Below, piece after piece: positions 34,299-42,339 of a DNA stretch of 64,000 bases. Position 1 is the stretch's first letter; each line of letters begins with the position of its first letter. The notes beneath the pieces were generated by a model that was not told the DNA's origin, made no database searches, and worked only from the letters and a program-made list of their open reading frames with translations. This stretch comes from Sinorhizobium garamanticum (GTDB lineage Bacteria > Pseudomonadota > Alphaproteobacteria > Rhizobiales > Rhizobiaceae): contig NZ_CP120374.1 of assembly GCF_029892065.1 (NCBI RefSeq), forward strand, positions 1,860,001 to 1,924,000, given 5' to 3'. A program made the position numbers and the translations under genes.

Positions 34299-35447
34299 AT
34301 GAAGATTACCAAGCTCACCACCTATATCGTTCCGCCGCGCTGGCTGTTTCTCAAGATCGAAACCGACGAGGGCATTGTCGGCTGGGGCGAGCCGGTGGTT
34401 GAAGGCCGCGCGCTGACGGTCGAGGCGGCCGTGCATGAACTCGCCGATTACCTCGTCGGCAAGGATCCGTTCCTGATCGAGGACCACTGGAACGTGATGT
34501 ATCGCGGCGGCTTCTATCGTGGCGGCGCTTTGCATATGAGCGCTCTCGCCGGCATCGACCAGGCGCTCTGGGACATCAAGGGCAAGGCTCTCGGCCAGCC
34601 GATCCACCAGCTGCTCGGCGGCCAATGCCGCGACAGGATCAAGGTCTATTCGTGGATCGGCGGCGACCGGCCGAGCGACGTTGCGCGCAATGCCAAGGAC
34701 GTCGTCGCCCGCGGCTTCAAGGCGATCAAGCTCAACGGCTGCGAAGAGATGCAGATCGTCGACAGCAACGAGAAGATCGACAAGGCCGTCTCGACCATCG
34801 GCACCATCCGCGACGCGATCGGCCCGCATGTCGGCATCGGCGTCGACTTCCATGGTCGCGTGCATCGGCCGATGGCCAAGGTACTCGCCAAGGAACTCGA
34901 GCAGTTCAAGCTGATGTTCATCGAGGAGCCGGTGCTGTCGGAAAACCGGGAGGCGCTGAAGGAGATCGCCAACCATTCGTCGACGCCGATCGCGCTTGGC
35001 GAGCGCCTCTATTCCCGCTGGGATTTCAAGTCGGTCCTGACCGATGGCTATGTCGACATCATCCAGCCCGATCTTTCGCATGCGGGCGGCATCACCGAGT
35101 GCCGCAAGATCGCGGCGATGGCGGAAGCCTATGACGTGGCGCTGGCGCCGCATTGCCCGCTGGGGCCGATCGCGCTCGCCGCCTGCCTTCAGGTCGATGC
35201 CGTCAGCTACAACGCCTTCATCCAGGAGCAGAGCCTCGGCATCCATTACAACGCCGGCAACGACATCCTCGATTACATCTCCAACAAGGAGGTGTTCCGC
35301 TACGAAGATGGTTTTGTGTCGATCCCGCAAGGGCCAGGCCTCGGTGTCGACGTCGACGAGGCCTATGTCATCGAGCGTGCGCGCGAAGGCCATCGCTGGC
35401 GCAATCCGATCTGGCGCCACGAGGATGGTAGCGTCGCCGAGTGGTGA
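34299..35447 (+). CDS. dgoD: D-galactonate dehydratase
   Basis: A 382-residue enolase-superfamily protein resembling E. coli DgoD from end to end ([101 protein letters not shown]). Catalytic/metal residues in VDFHGR, FIEEP, GERLYSR and PHCPLG are present. It converts D-galactonate to 2-keto-3-deoxy-galactonate in oxidative galactose catabolism. The kinase and aldolase of that pathway are not in this window. The start at 34299 is the ATG giving MKITK. Confidence 0.93.
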   Translation: MKITKLTTYIVPPRWLFLKIETDEGIVGWGEPVVEGRALTVEAAVHELADYLVGKDPFLIEDHWNVMYRGGFYRGGALHMSALAGIDQALWDIKGKALGQPIHQLLGGQCRDRIKVYSWIGGDRPSDVARNAKDVVARGFKAIKLNGCEEMQIVDSNEKIDKAVSTIGTIRDAIGPHVGIGVDFHGRVHRPMAKVLAKELEQFKLMFIEEPVLSENREALKEIANHSSTPIALGERLYSRWDFKSVLTDGYVDIIQPDLSHAGGITECRKIAAMAEAYDVALAPHCPLGPIALAACLQVDAVSYNAFIQEQSLGIHYNAGNDILDYISNKEVFRYEDGFVSIPQGPGLGVDVDEAYVIERAREGHRWRNPIWRHEDGSVAEW

Positions 35448-35479
35448 CGCGGGATTAGATGGCTAAAGGAGGAAAGATC

Positions 35480-36259
35480 ATGGGCAACCGGCTCGATGGC
35501 AAACGCATCGTCATAACGGGCGCGGCGCAGGGCATTGGCCTCGCCATCGCCGAGATCTTCCACGGCGAGGGTGCCAGCCTGTTCCTGATCGATCGCGATG
35601 GGCCGCTTCTGGAAAAGGAAGCAGAAAGACTCCAGGCTGAGGGCGGCACGGTCTCCTCGGCGGTCGCCGACATTGCCGATGCTCCCGCAATCGCGGCGGC
35701 CTTTACCAGGGCGGAGAAAACCATCGGGCGCCCCAACGCGCTGGTCAATAATGCCGGCATCAACGTCTTCGCGGAACCGCTGGCGACGAGCGATGCGGAC
35801 TGGCAACGCTGCTTCGACGTGAACCTCAAGGGCACCTGGAATTGCTGCAAGGCGGCGCTTCCGGGCATGATTGAGGCGGGCGGCGGGGTCATCCTCAACA
35901 TCGCCTCGACACATGCCTTCACCATCATTCCGCACACCTTCCCCTATCCCGTTGCCAAGCATGCACTCATCGGCATGACGAAGTCGCTTGGGATCGAATA
36001 TGCATCGAAGGGAATCCGCGTGAACGCCCTGGCCCCGGGCTATGTGCTAACCCAGAAGGTGATCGACTACTGGAATAGCTTCCCCGATCCGGCAGCGGCC
36101 GAAGCGGAAACGATGAAGCTGCATCCGGGCGGGCGCATCGCCACCGCCGAAGAGATCGCCCGCGCCGCCCTGTTCATGATTTCCGATGAGTGCACCTTCA
36201 TGAATGCCACCTGCCTGACGGTCGATGGCGGTCTCAGCGTGCTGCATCATCCAGCCTGA
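35480..36259 (+). CDS. SDR family sugar dehydrogenase
   Basis: A 259-residue classical short-chain dehydrogenase: TGAAQGIG cofactor motif, NNAG, active-site Ser in IASTHAF, YPVAK (the Tyr-Lys pair), and the C-terminal TVDGGLS. Its position directly downstream of dgoD (33 bp) makes D-galactose 1-dehydrogenase, L-arabinose dehydrogenase or L-fucose dehydrogenase plausible; sequence alone does not decide. A strong AAAGGAGG ribosome site precedes the ATG at 35480; the frame opens at 35459. Confidence 0.9.
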   Translation: MGNRLDGKRIVITGAAQGIGLAIAEIFHGEGASLFLIDRDGPLLEKEAERLQAEGGTVSSAVADIADAPAIAAAFTRAEKTIGRPNALVNNAGINVFAEPLATSDADWQRCFDVNLKGTWNCCKAALPGMIEAGGGVILNIASTHAFTIIPHTFPYPVAKHALIGMTKSLGIEYASKGIRVNALAPGYVLTQKVIDYWNSFPDPAAAEAETMKLHPGGRIATAEEIARAALFMISDECTFMNATCLTVDGGLSVLHHPA

Positions 36260-36360
36260 TGGGCCTCCACTGCGTCGCGGCACGGTAAAGCCGCTCACGA
36301 TCCAAGCTCAGATCAGGAGATTTACGCGTCGCATCGCCGGGCATGCCGATGGGAACGCAT

Positions 36361-36651
36361 TCATTCCAGGGGCCGGAATCCATTGGTTCTGCCCTCCGGC
36401 GCCGGACCTGCGAGGATCGTCAGAAAGGCCTCCCGCGAAGCGCAAATGAAGGCCGCGCGTGCTTCGCTCGGGCTTTTCTGGCGTTTAAGCGCCGCCTCGC
36501 AGGTGCGCACCGCATAGCTGTAATAGGCGCCACCGCGAACGGGCCATTCGCTCTGCAGACACTTCATTGCGTCGAGCGGACCGATGACCGTGCGACATCT
36601 CCCGTCCAGCATGCTGATACTGACCGGCGCCTTCCAGGGAATTTCGTACAT
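36361..36651 (-). CDS. DUF982 domain protein
   Basis: A 96-residue protein with the DUF982 pattern: PVSISMLDGRCRTVIGPLDAMKCL (beta hairpin), WPVRGGAYYSYAVRTCEAAL, then a helical AFICASREAFL. The ATG at 36651 has an AGGAAAG ribosome site. DUF982 proteins are small, numerous in rhizobia and of unknown function. A second one is encoded at 36895 in the same orientation. Confidence 0.8.
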   Translation of the reverse strand: MYEIPWKAPVSISMLDGRCRTVIGPLDAMKCLQSEWPVRGGAYYSYAVRTCEAALKRQKSPSEARAAFICASREAFLTILAGPAPEGRTNGFRPLE

Positions 36652-36894
36652 CGCTTTCCTTTCCTGCCCCGAGCGGGGCATCGGCGCGGGGGTGAGGAAC
36701 GAGCGAAATGGGATTCCGCGCATCCCGCGTGCTGGAATGGTTTAGGCCGTTTGGCCGAATACTTTCAGACCAGCTGGTCCGGATCATGCTGGACGACTTT
36801 TAACTTGTGGCATCATGATTTCCGAAAGATCGAATCCGACTTTCGGGCTGATGCTCTTGTGCGGCGGAGCCACAGGCTTCCGGGTTGCGAATGC

Positions 36895-37146
36895 CTATTG
36901 GCTCCGGATGGAGATGTGCGCCTCTTCGGCAGCCTTGATAAATGCCCTTCGTGCCCTCTCGGTCTTGACCTTGCCCTCGAGCGCCTGCAGGCAGACGCGT
37001 TTTGCAGCGGCAAGGGCGCGCCCGTCCTGATGGGGCCACCGCAGCATCAGGCACTCGACGGCCTCGCGCGTGCTTTTCACGTCGCGAAATTTGCCTGCGT
37101 CACCGAGTTCCAACCGGACACTCTTGTCCCACCAGAAACTGTGCAT
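36895..37146 (-). CDS. DUF982 domain protein
   Basis: An 83-residue DUF982 protein (KSVRLELGDAGKFRDVKSTREAVECL, WPHQDGRALAAAKRVCLQALEG, RARRAFIKAAEEAHI). It differs strongly from the copy at 36361, so this is not a recent duplication. The ATG at 37146 is preferred over the frame's opening at 37161. No function is known. Confidence 0.8.
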   Translation of the reverse strand: MHSFWWDKSVRLELGDAGKFRDVKSTREAVECLMLRWPHQDGRALAAAKRVCLQALEGKVKTERARRAFIKAAEEAHISIRSQ

Positions 37147-37321
37147 GGCGCGTTGCCTCACAGGGTTGTTATTGCTGGAATTTAAACCCGTTTAGCCGGC
37201 TTTGGTTCCATCCATGCTGCCAGAACGGCGTGAATGTGTCGCGCAATTCCAGCGTCATGCACGCCCTATGAGGCACCGACTGCCAGTCCACCCTTGACGA
37301 GGCGTTTCGCATCGCTAAGTA

Positions 37322-37340
37322 AAAAGGCGTCCCGCCTTTT
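37322..37340. terminator. terminator-like hairpin with A- and T-tracts
   Basis: AAAAGGCG (37322-37329), loop TCC, then CGCCTTTT (37333-37340): a perfect 8-bp stem flanked by A and T runs, so it could act in both directions. No annotated gene ends nearby on the plus strand, and the DUF475 gene starts 224 bp downstream. The rest of 37147-37563 has no gene that I can support. Confidence 0.55.
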
Positions 37341-37563
37341 AGACATCGAACCGCGGGATGAACTTTGGTGCCGGGCCCCTCTGGCGAGAGTTTTACGGCG
37401 CTCTCGTGATGTCGGTACCGCCAGCAAATAAGCCGGCGGATTTAGCTACCATGAAAACCCAACTCATGCCCAACGCATGTGCCTGTTCGGCTGTGCGCTT
37501 TTTCCTCACAGGAGACCTCTCGTTTGCAATCACCGAGGCACCTCGTGCCGGGGAGGATCGTCC

Positions 37564-38661
37564 ATGATCCGGCCCCGTTCGCACTCGCCCGCACTCGGTT
37601 ATTTCAGATGGGCCTTCATCGTAACGGCCCTCGGTCTGCTGCTTGGCGTCTGGCTCGGCTGGCAGTCGACCGGTACGTTCAGCGGCACGATGACTGTCTT
37701 CTTCATTTGTGCGGTGCTCGCTGTCCTCGAAATCTCGCTCTCCTTCGACAACGCCATCGTCAACGCCAACAAGCTCAAGGACATGACACCGGCCTGGCAG
37801 CATAGGTTTCTGACCTGGGGCATCATCATTGCCGTCTTCGGCATGCGCATCGTCTTTCCGCTGCTGATCGTCGTCATAGCCGCCAATATCGGGCCGATCG
37901 ACGCGGTAATCCTTGCGGCGGTCCGCCCCGAAGAATACGCCCGCATCATGAACGACGCGCATCTGCCGATCGCCGCCTTCGGCGGAACGTTCCTGATGAT
38001 GGTCGGTCTCACCTACTTCTTCGATCAGGAGAAGGATGTGCACTGGATCGCCTGGCTGGAGCGCAAGATGGCGCGCTTCGCAACGATCAAGGGCATCGAA
38101 ATCGCCCTTGTCCTGAGCGTCATCCTGGCGTTCTCGACCTTGCTCGAAGCCGAGCACGTGCACACCTTCGTCTATGCCAGCATCTATGGTCTGCTCACCT
38201 TCCTCATCGTCGAGGTCGTCGGCGGTCTGCTCGATGCTTCGCAACAGACGATGAGCGCGGCGGCGAAGGGCGGTTTCGGTGCGTTCCTCTACCTGGAAGT
38301 GCTCGATGCCAGCTTTTCGTTCGACGGTGTCATCGGCGCCTTCGCCTTGACGCAGAACCTGTTCATCATCGCGATTGGCCTCGGCATTGGCGCCATGTAT
38401 GTCCGCTCGATGACGGTCATGCTGGTCGAGAAGGGCACGCTCAACGAATTTCGCTACCTGGAGCATGGTGCTTTCTATGCGATCCTGATCCTTTCGGTGG
38501 TGATGTACTTCCAGACGTTGATCCACATTCCGGAGGTCATTACCGGTCTCGGTGGCGCCGGCCTCATCGGTCTCTCGCTCTGGTCGTCGATCCGTCACAA
38601 TCGGCGCGACGCGGAGGCCCGTGAGGACCAGCCGCACGCGCGGTTTCGCGTCGAGGCGTAA
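37564..38661 (+). CDS. DUF475 (TerC-like) integral membrane protein
   Basis: A 365-residue protein with about nine transmembrane segments. LEISLSFDNAIVNANKLK and LDASFSFDGVIGAFALT are the paired acidic membrane motifs of the TerC/DUF475 family, whose better-studied members move manganese or other metals; substrate here is inferred only. The ATG at 37564 has a GGGGAGGA ribosome site. The 417-bp upstream gap contains a terminator-like hairpin, so a regulated leader is possible. Followed by a RIME-like repeat and a strong hairpin. Confidence 0.88.
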   Translation: MIRPRSHSPALGYFRWAFIVTALGLLLGVWLGWQSTGTFSGTMTVFFICAVLAVLEISLSFDNAIVNANKLKDMTPAWQHRFLTWGIIIAVFGMRIVFPLLIVVIAANIGPIDAVILAAVRPEEYARIMNDAHLPIAAFGGTFLMMVGLTYFFDQEKDVHWIAWLERKMARFATIKGIEIALVLSVILAFSTLLEAEHVHTFVYASIYGLLTFLIVEVVGGLLDASQQTMSAAAKGGFGAFLYLEVLDASFSFDGVIGAFALTQNLFIIAIGLGIGAMYVRSMTVMLVEKGTLNEFRYLEHGAFYAILILSVVMYFQTLIHIPEVITGLGGAGLIGLSLWSSIRHNRRDAEAREDQPHARFRVEA

Positions 38662-38677
38662 GAGCGAGGCCAAGCGC

Positions 38678-38779
38678 CACTGCATGTTTCCTTAAATCGT
38701 CGCCGATCTAAGGATAAAACGTGCAGCAATTCAAAGTGCTACAGCGCCGCGCGCCTTAATTAGACGCGCGGCGCTGTAG
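38678..38779. repeat. RIME1-like double-palindrome repeat (copy 1)
   Basis: ~102 bp with two palindromes: TGCATGTTTCCTTAAATCG paired with a region ending GATAAAACGTGCA, then AGCGCCGCGCG paired with CGCGCGGCGCT. A close copy lies at 39414-39518, a half copy at 40022 and an inverted degraded copy at 49924. I recognise the pattern as the rhizobial intergenic RIME1 type. It is downstream of the DUF475 gene. Confidence 0.75.
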
Positions 38780-38793
38780 AATCGTTGTCGAGA

Positions 38794-38823
38794 AACGGCC
38801 CGGCGGATACCCGCCGGGCCGTT
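38794..38823 (+). terminator. strong hairpin downstream of the DUF475 gene
   Basis: A perfect 13-bp stem (AACGGCCCGGCGG with CCGCCGGGCCGTT, 4-base loop) followed by CTTGCTG rather than a clean T-tract. It separates the DUF475 unit from the uspA promoter. Confidence 0.6.
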
Positions 38824-38867
38824 CTTGCTGTGGCTTGATGTTGTGTAAATAAGCGATATCTAAAACA

Positions 38868-38881
38868 TTGATCTGGGTCAA
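38868..38881 (+). promoter_or_regulatory. FNR/FixK-type box TTGAT-N4-GTCAA
   Basis: TTGATCTGGGTCAA matches the anaerobox recognised by FixK/FnrN proteins in rhizobia. Its centre is ~61 bp before the uspA ATG. A TAGCTT hexamer at 38903-38908 would place the transcription start near 38915, putting the box at about -41, the classical activator position. Confidence 0.7.
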
Positions 38882-38935
38882 TGTGACTTACAGCGATGCG
38901 GCTAGCTTGAACTCCGAAGTCAACGGGAGGTTTTC

Positions 38936-39379
38936 ATGTTCCGCAACATTCTCATCCCCACCGACGGTTCGCCGCTCGCTACGCTCGCCCTGGACGCCGG
39001 CATTGCCTTTGCAAAGGAAGCCGAAGCGAAGATCACGGTGTTGACTGTGACGGAGCCGTTTCACCTCTTTTCGACCAATACCGAACAGCTCGCCAGCACG
39101 AAGGAAGAATATGAAGCGCTGGCCCGTCAGCACGCCGGGGAAATACTTGCTGCCGCCGTGGCCAAGTCTGAGCATGTCGGCGTGCCGTGCGAATCCGATC
39201 ACGCCCGTAGCCACGAGGTCTATCGTGCGATCATCAAGAAAGCGGACGATATCGGCGCCGATCTCATCATCATGGCGTCGCACGGCCGTGGCGGCGTCGG
39301 CGCCCTGGTCATCGGTAGCGTCGCCGCAAAAGTGCTGACGCATTCGACGATCCCCGTGCTCATCTACAGGAAAAAGTAG
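38936..39379 (+). CDS. universal stress protein (UspA family)
   Basis: A 147-residue Usp domain: MFRNILIPTDGSPLATLALDAGI at the N-terminus and the ATP-binding motif MASHGRGGVGALVIGSVAAKVLTHSTIPVLI (G-2x-G-9x-G-S type, interrupted here for brevity). The ribosome site GGGAGG precedes the ATG. The FNR/FixK box upstream predicts induction under low oxygen. RIME-like repeats flank the gene on both sides. Confidence 0.93.
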   Translation: MFRNILIPTDGSPLATLALDAGIAFAKEAEAKITVLTVTEPFHLFSTNTEQLASTKEEYEALARQHAGEILAAAVAKSEHVGVPCESDHARSHEVYRAIIKKADDIGADLIIMASHGRGGVGALVIGSVAAKVLTHSTIPVLIYRKK

Positions 39380-39413
39380 CGAGCGAAGCGGTCAAGCGAC
39401 ACGATTTTTCTCT

Positions 39414-39518
39414 ACTGCATGATTCCTTAGATCGGAATCGATTTGAGGAGAAAATCATGCAGCGATTCAAGGTGCTATAGCGACCTTTGCGCGTCTAATG
39501 AGACGCGCGGCGCTGTGG
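39414..39518. repeat. RIME1-like double-palindrome repeat (copy 2)
   Basis: ~105 bp, same order of elements as 38678-38779: CTGCATGATTCCTTAGATCG with its complement ending AATCATGCAG, then GCGCGTCT with AGACGCGC and the GGCGCTGTGG end. It lies 34 bp after uspA. The remaining gap up to 39691 holds no gene I can support. Confidence 0.75.
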
Positions 39519-39691
39519 CTTTCCGGCAGGTTTCGGCCCGGCGTCTGACGACGTCGGGATTTTTCTTTGGCCGTTGCCGGAAAAGCGTCAAAGTTTCGCG
39601 TGATTGGGGGCGTGCCCGGCGGGCGGCTGCGGGGGATACCGATCCGCTCGACCGTGGTCGACGGTCATGAAACGGCGGGGGAGGGATGTCC

Positions 39692-40021
39692 TTGAGCGTC
39701 AATCCGAACGATCTTGCGCTTCTTGCGGTGATGCGGCGCTATTTCCTGGTGAAAGATGAAGTCAGTGCCTTGAAGGCCCGTCTGGAAGCCGCCCGGAAGG
39801 ACAGCGCTGAGGAAATCAGCCGGTTCTACGACCCGCGCACGAATGCGACCCACGCCGAAGACATTCTGGCGTGGCACCAGCTGAGGAAGGAGATGGATGA
39901 ATTGATGAGCCTGGCGGCGACCTGGGGCAGGGGCGGCAACATCGAAACCCAGCAGCTTGCGTCGAAAGCGGCTGTGGCCAAGGTCGCCCCGTTTTCGGAT
40001 TTCCAGTTGTCCTTGGATTGA
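39692..40021 (+). CDS. hypothetical protein, predicted coiled-coil
   Basis: A ~110-residue protein of unknown function. A heptad-like helix (FLVKDEVSALKARLEAARKDSAEEI) is followed by a second helical region (ILAWHQLRKEMDELMSLAATWG). An ATG at 39686 abuts the GGGGGAGGG ribosome site, while the TTG at 39692 is spaced about 7 bases from it, so the TTG is the likelier start. The base composition is like that of neighbouring genes. A half RIME-like repeat begins right after the stop. Confidence 0.65.
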   Translation: MSVNPNDLALLAVMRRYFLVKDEVSALKARLEAARKDSAEEISRFYDPRTNATHAEDILAWHQLRKEMDELMSLAATWGRGGNIETQQLASKAAVAKVAPFSDFQLSLD

Positions 40022-40064
40022 GGTGCTACAGCGTCTTTGCGTCCGAGACACGCGGCGCTGTGGG
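40022..40064. repeat. partial RIME1-like repeat (second palindrome only)
   Basis: GGTGCTACAGCGTCTTTGCG followed by CACGCGGCGCTGTGG matches only the right half of the elements at 38678 and 39414. It may serve as transcription stop between the convergent small genes on either side. Confidence 0.65.
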
Positions 40065-40073
40065 GTGACCACC

Positions 40074-40226
40074 TTATCGGTTCAAGGCCGACCGGACATC
40101 CTCGATCACGGGGAGGGCCGCGATGAGCATCAAGGGCGCGGCAAGAAAAAGCGCCGCAGAGGCGAGATGGCGATCGGTCGCCTCATTGCGTTCCTTCGCA
40201 GTCAGGTTGCGGAGATAGTATTTCAT
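40074..40226 (-). CDS. predicted 50-residue single-span membrane protein
   Basis: The minus-strand frame encodes MKYYLRNLTAKERNEATDRH, then a hydrophobic stretch (LASAALFLAAPLMLIAALP) and a charged tail ending VRSALNR. Third codon positions are GC-rich as in genuine genes of this replicon. No good ribosome site is seen before the ATG, so it needs support. It lies in the 343-bp-plus gap before prsD; the rest of that gap (40227-40569) holds no further gene I can identify. Confidence 0.45.
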   Translation of the reverse strand: MKYYLRNLTAKERNEATDRHLASAALFLAAPLMLIAALPVIEDVRSALNR

Positions 40227-40569
40227 GTTCGGTCGATGGTGCCGAAAAGTATCGGATTGGCGGATGGGACGTGCGATTCATCCGATAGCACAAGATCGGC
40301 GCCGCTGTCCGTCCAATCTTGCGTTTGGTATAGTTTATCGCGGGCGTGTGTGCGCGGCGGGGATATACAGAAGGGTGCACCGATTGCGGGAAAACCGAAG
40401 GGGCGCTTTGCCGGCGACGCCGGGCTAAACACCCGCCCCGACAGCAGTCAATATTTAAGCTTTCGAAGGGATCATTGTTTCCCGGGGAACAACTCTACAT
40501 TGCTGCCTCTGAATAGATCGGTCAGCAGAGTTCAAGCGGCCCGAACGGCCGACGCGGAGATTTCAGTCA

Positions 40570-42339
40570 GTGCCTAAATCAAGAGCAGCTTCAAATCGAA
40601 AGAGCATCGAGCCCGCGGATGCGTTGCGCGACTGCCGCGCGGCCTTCATCGGCGTTGGTATCGCCAGTGCGCTCGTCAACGTTCTCTATCTCACCGGCTC
40701 GTTCTTCATGCTCGAAGTCTACGACCGGGTGCTGCCGAGCCGAAGCATTCCCTCGCTGGTCGCACTCTCTTTCCTGGCACTGCTGCTCTATGGCTTCCAG
40801 GGCGCGTTCGAGCTGATCCGCGGACGCATGCTGGTGCGTATCGCCGGTGCCCTCGACGAAACGATGAGCGGCCGGATCTACCGGGCGCTGGTCAAGGCAC
40901 CCTTGAAGCTGAGGATACAGGGGGATGGCCTGCAGGCGCTGCGCGATTTCGACCAGGTGCGGTCCTTCCTGTCGGGCGCCGGTCCGGCGGCCCTTTTCGA
41001 CCTGCCGTGGCTGCCCTTCTATATCGCCATCTGCTTTCTCTTCCATCCCGTCATCGGCTACATAGCAATCGGCGGCGGGCTGATCCTCACGCTTCTGACC
41101 TATCTCACCAATAGCGGCACCCAGGCGCCGGCCAAGAAGGCGGCGGAGGCGGGAGGCATGCGCAATGCCTTCGCCCAGGCGTCCCAGCGCAATGCCGAGG
41201 TCGTCCAGGCCATGGGCATGGCCGGCCGCATGACCGACCTCTGGGAACGGCGCAACGAGGAGTTCCGCCTGGAAAACCGTCGCACGTCCGATATCGGCAA
41301 CGGTTACGGCGCGGTGTCGAAGGTCTTCCGCATGGCGTTGCAGTCGGGTGTGCTGGCGGCGGGCGCGGTTCTGGTGATCAAGGGCCAGGCCTCGCCGGGC
41401 ATCATCATCGCCGGCTCCATCCTGACCGCACGCGCGCTTGCGCCCGTGGAACTCGCCATCGGCAACTGGCGTGGTCTTGTCTCCGCGCGGCAGAGCTGGC
41501 AACGGCTGAAGGAACTGCTTAAGGCGCTGCCGGAGGCCGAGGCGCCGCTGGCACTGCCTGCCCCGCGCGACCGCCTGAGTGTCGAGGGACTGGCGAGCGG
41601 GCCGCCGGCGGCCCAGCGGTTGATCTTCACCGACATCAGTTTCACCGTTCACGCCGGCAGTGCGCTCGGCATCATCGGCCCGAGCGCGTCGGGCAAGTCG
41701 TCGCTTGCCCGTGCCATCCTTGGCGTTTGGCCCGCCTATCGCGGTTCCGTGCGCCTTGACGGCGCGGCTCTCGACCAGTGGGACAGCGATGCTCTCGGCA
41801 AGCACATCGGCTACCTGCCGCAGGACGTGGAGCTTTTCGCCGGAACGGTTGCACAGAACATCTGCCGTTTCGCCGAGGACGCGACGCCCGAGGCGATCGT
41901 CGCGGCGGCCACCGCGGCGCGCGTCAACGACCTCATCCTTCGCCTTCCGAACGGCTATGAAACCGAGATCGGCGAGGGGGGCACGGCGCTTTCGGCCGGA
42001 CAGCGCCAGCGCATAGCCCTTGCCAGGGCGCTTTATGGGGATCCCTTCCTGGTCGTGCTCGATGAGCCCAATTCCAACCTCGACGCCGAAGGCGAGCAGG
42101 CGCTCAGCGAGGCGATCATGAGTGTTCGCGCCCGCGGCGGCATCGTCGTCGTTGTTGCGCATCGGCCGAGCGCGCTTGCGAGCGCCGACCTCGTCCTGAT
42201 GATGCAGGATGGGCGCATGCAGGCCTTCGGCCCGAAGGATGAAGTGCTCGGCAAGGTTTTGCGCCGGGAACGCGCGCAGCAGGCGGAACGGCCGGCGCCG
42301 CTGAAGATTGTCGGTGACGGCCAGGAGGTGGCGAAATGA
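40570..42339 (+). CDS. prsD: type I secretion ABC transporter ATPase/permease (PrsD type)
   Basis: A 589-residue protein: N-terminal membrane domain (about six helices; LYLTGSFFMLEVYDRVLPSRS is the PrtD/PrsD-type signature region) and C-terminal ABC domain with GPSASGKSS, LSAGQRQRIALARAL and LVVLDEPNSNLD. It exports RTX-type proteins and glycanases in rhizobia. The start is a GTG at 40570. It overlaps prsE by 4 bp (ATGA). A large RTX gene lies 3 kb downstream on the other strand. Confidence 0.88.
   Translation: MPKSRAASNRKSIEPADALRDCRAAFIGVGIASALVNVLYLTGSFFMLEVYDRVLPSRSIPSLVALSFLALLLYGFQGAFELIRGRMLVRIAGALDETMSGRIYRALVKAPLKLRIQGDGLQALRDFDQVRSFLSGAGPAALFDLPWLPFYIAICFLFHPVIGYIAIGGGLILTLLTYLTNSGTQAPAKKAAEAGGMRNAFAQASQRNAEVVQAMGMAGRMTDLWERRNEEFRLENRRTSDIGNGYGAVSKVFRMALQSGVLAAGAVLVIKGQASPGIIIAGSILTARALAPVELAIGNWRGLVSARQSWQRLKELLKALPEAEAPLALPAPRDRLSVEGLASGPPAAQRLIFTDISFTVHAGSALGIIGPSASGKSSLARAILGVWPAYRGSVRLDGAALDQWDSDALGKHIGYLPQDVELFAGTVAQNICRFAEDATPEAIVAAATAARVNDLILRLPNGYETEIGEGGTALSAGQRQRIALARALYGDPFLVVLDEPNSNLDAEGEQALSEAIMSVRARGGIVVVVAHRPSALASADLVLMMQDGRMQAFGPKDEVLGKVLRRERAQQAERPAPLKIVGDGQEVAK

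Noticed and set aside
37342..37563. Possible manganese (yybP-ykoY) riboswitch before the DUF475 gene
   Set aside because: The conserved core segments I know for this riboswitch could not be found; only a simple terminator-like hairpin is visible.
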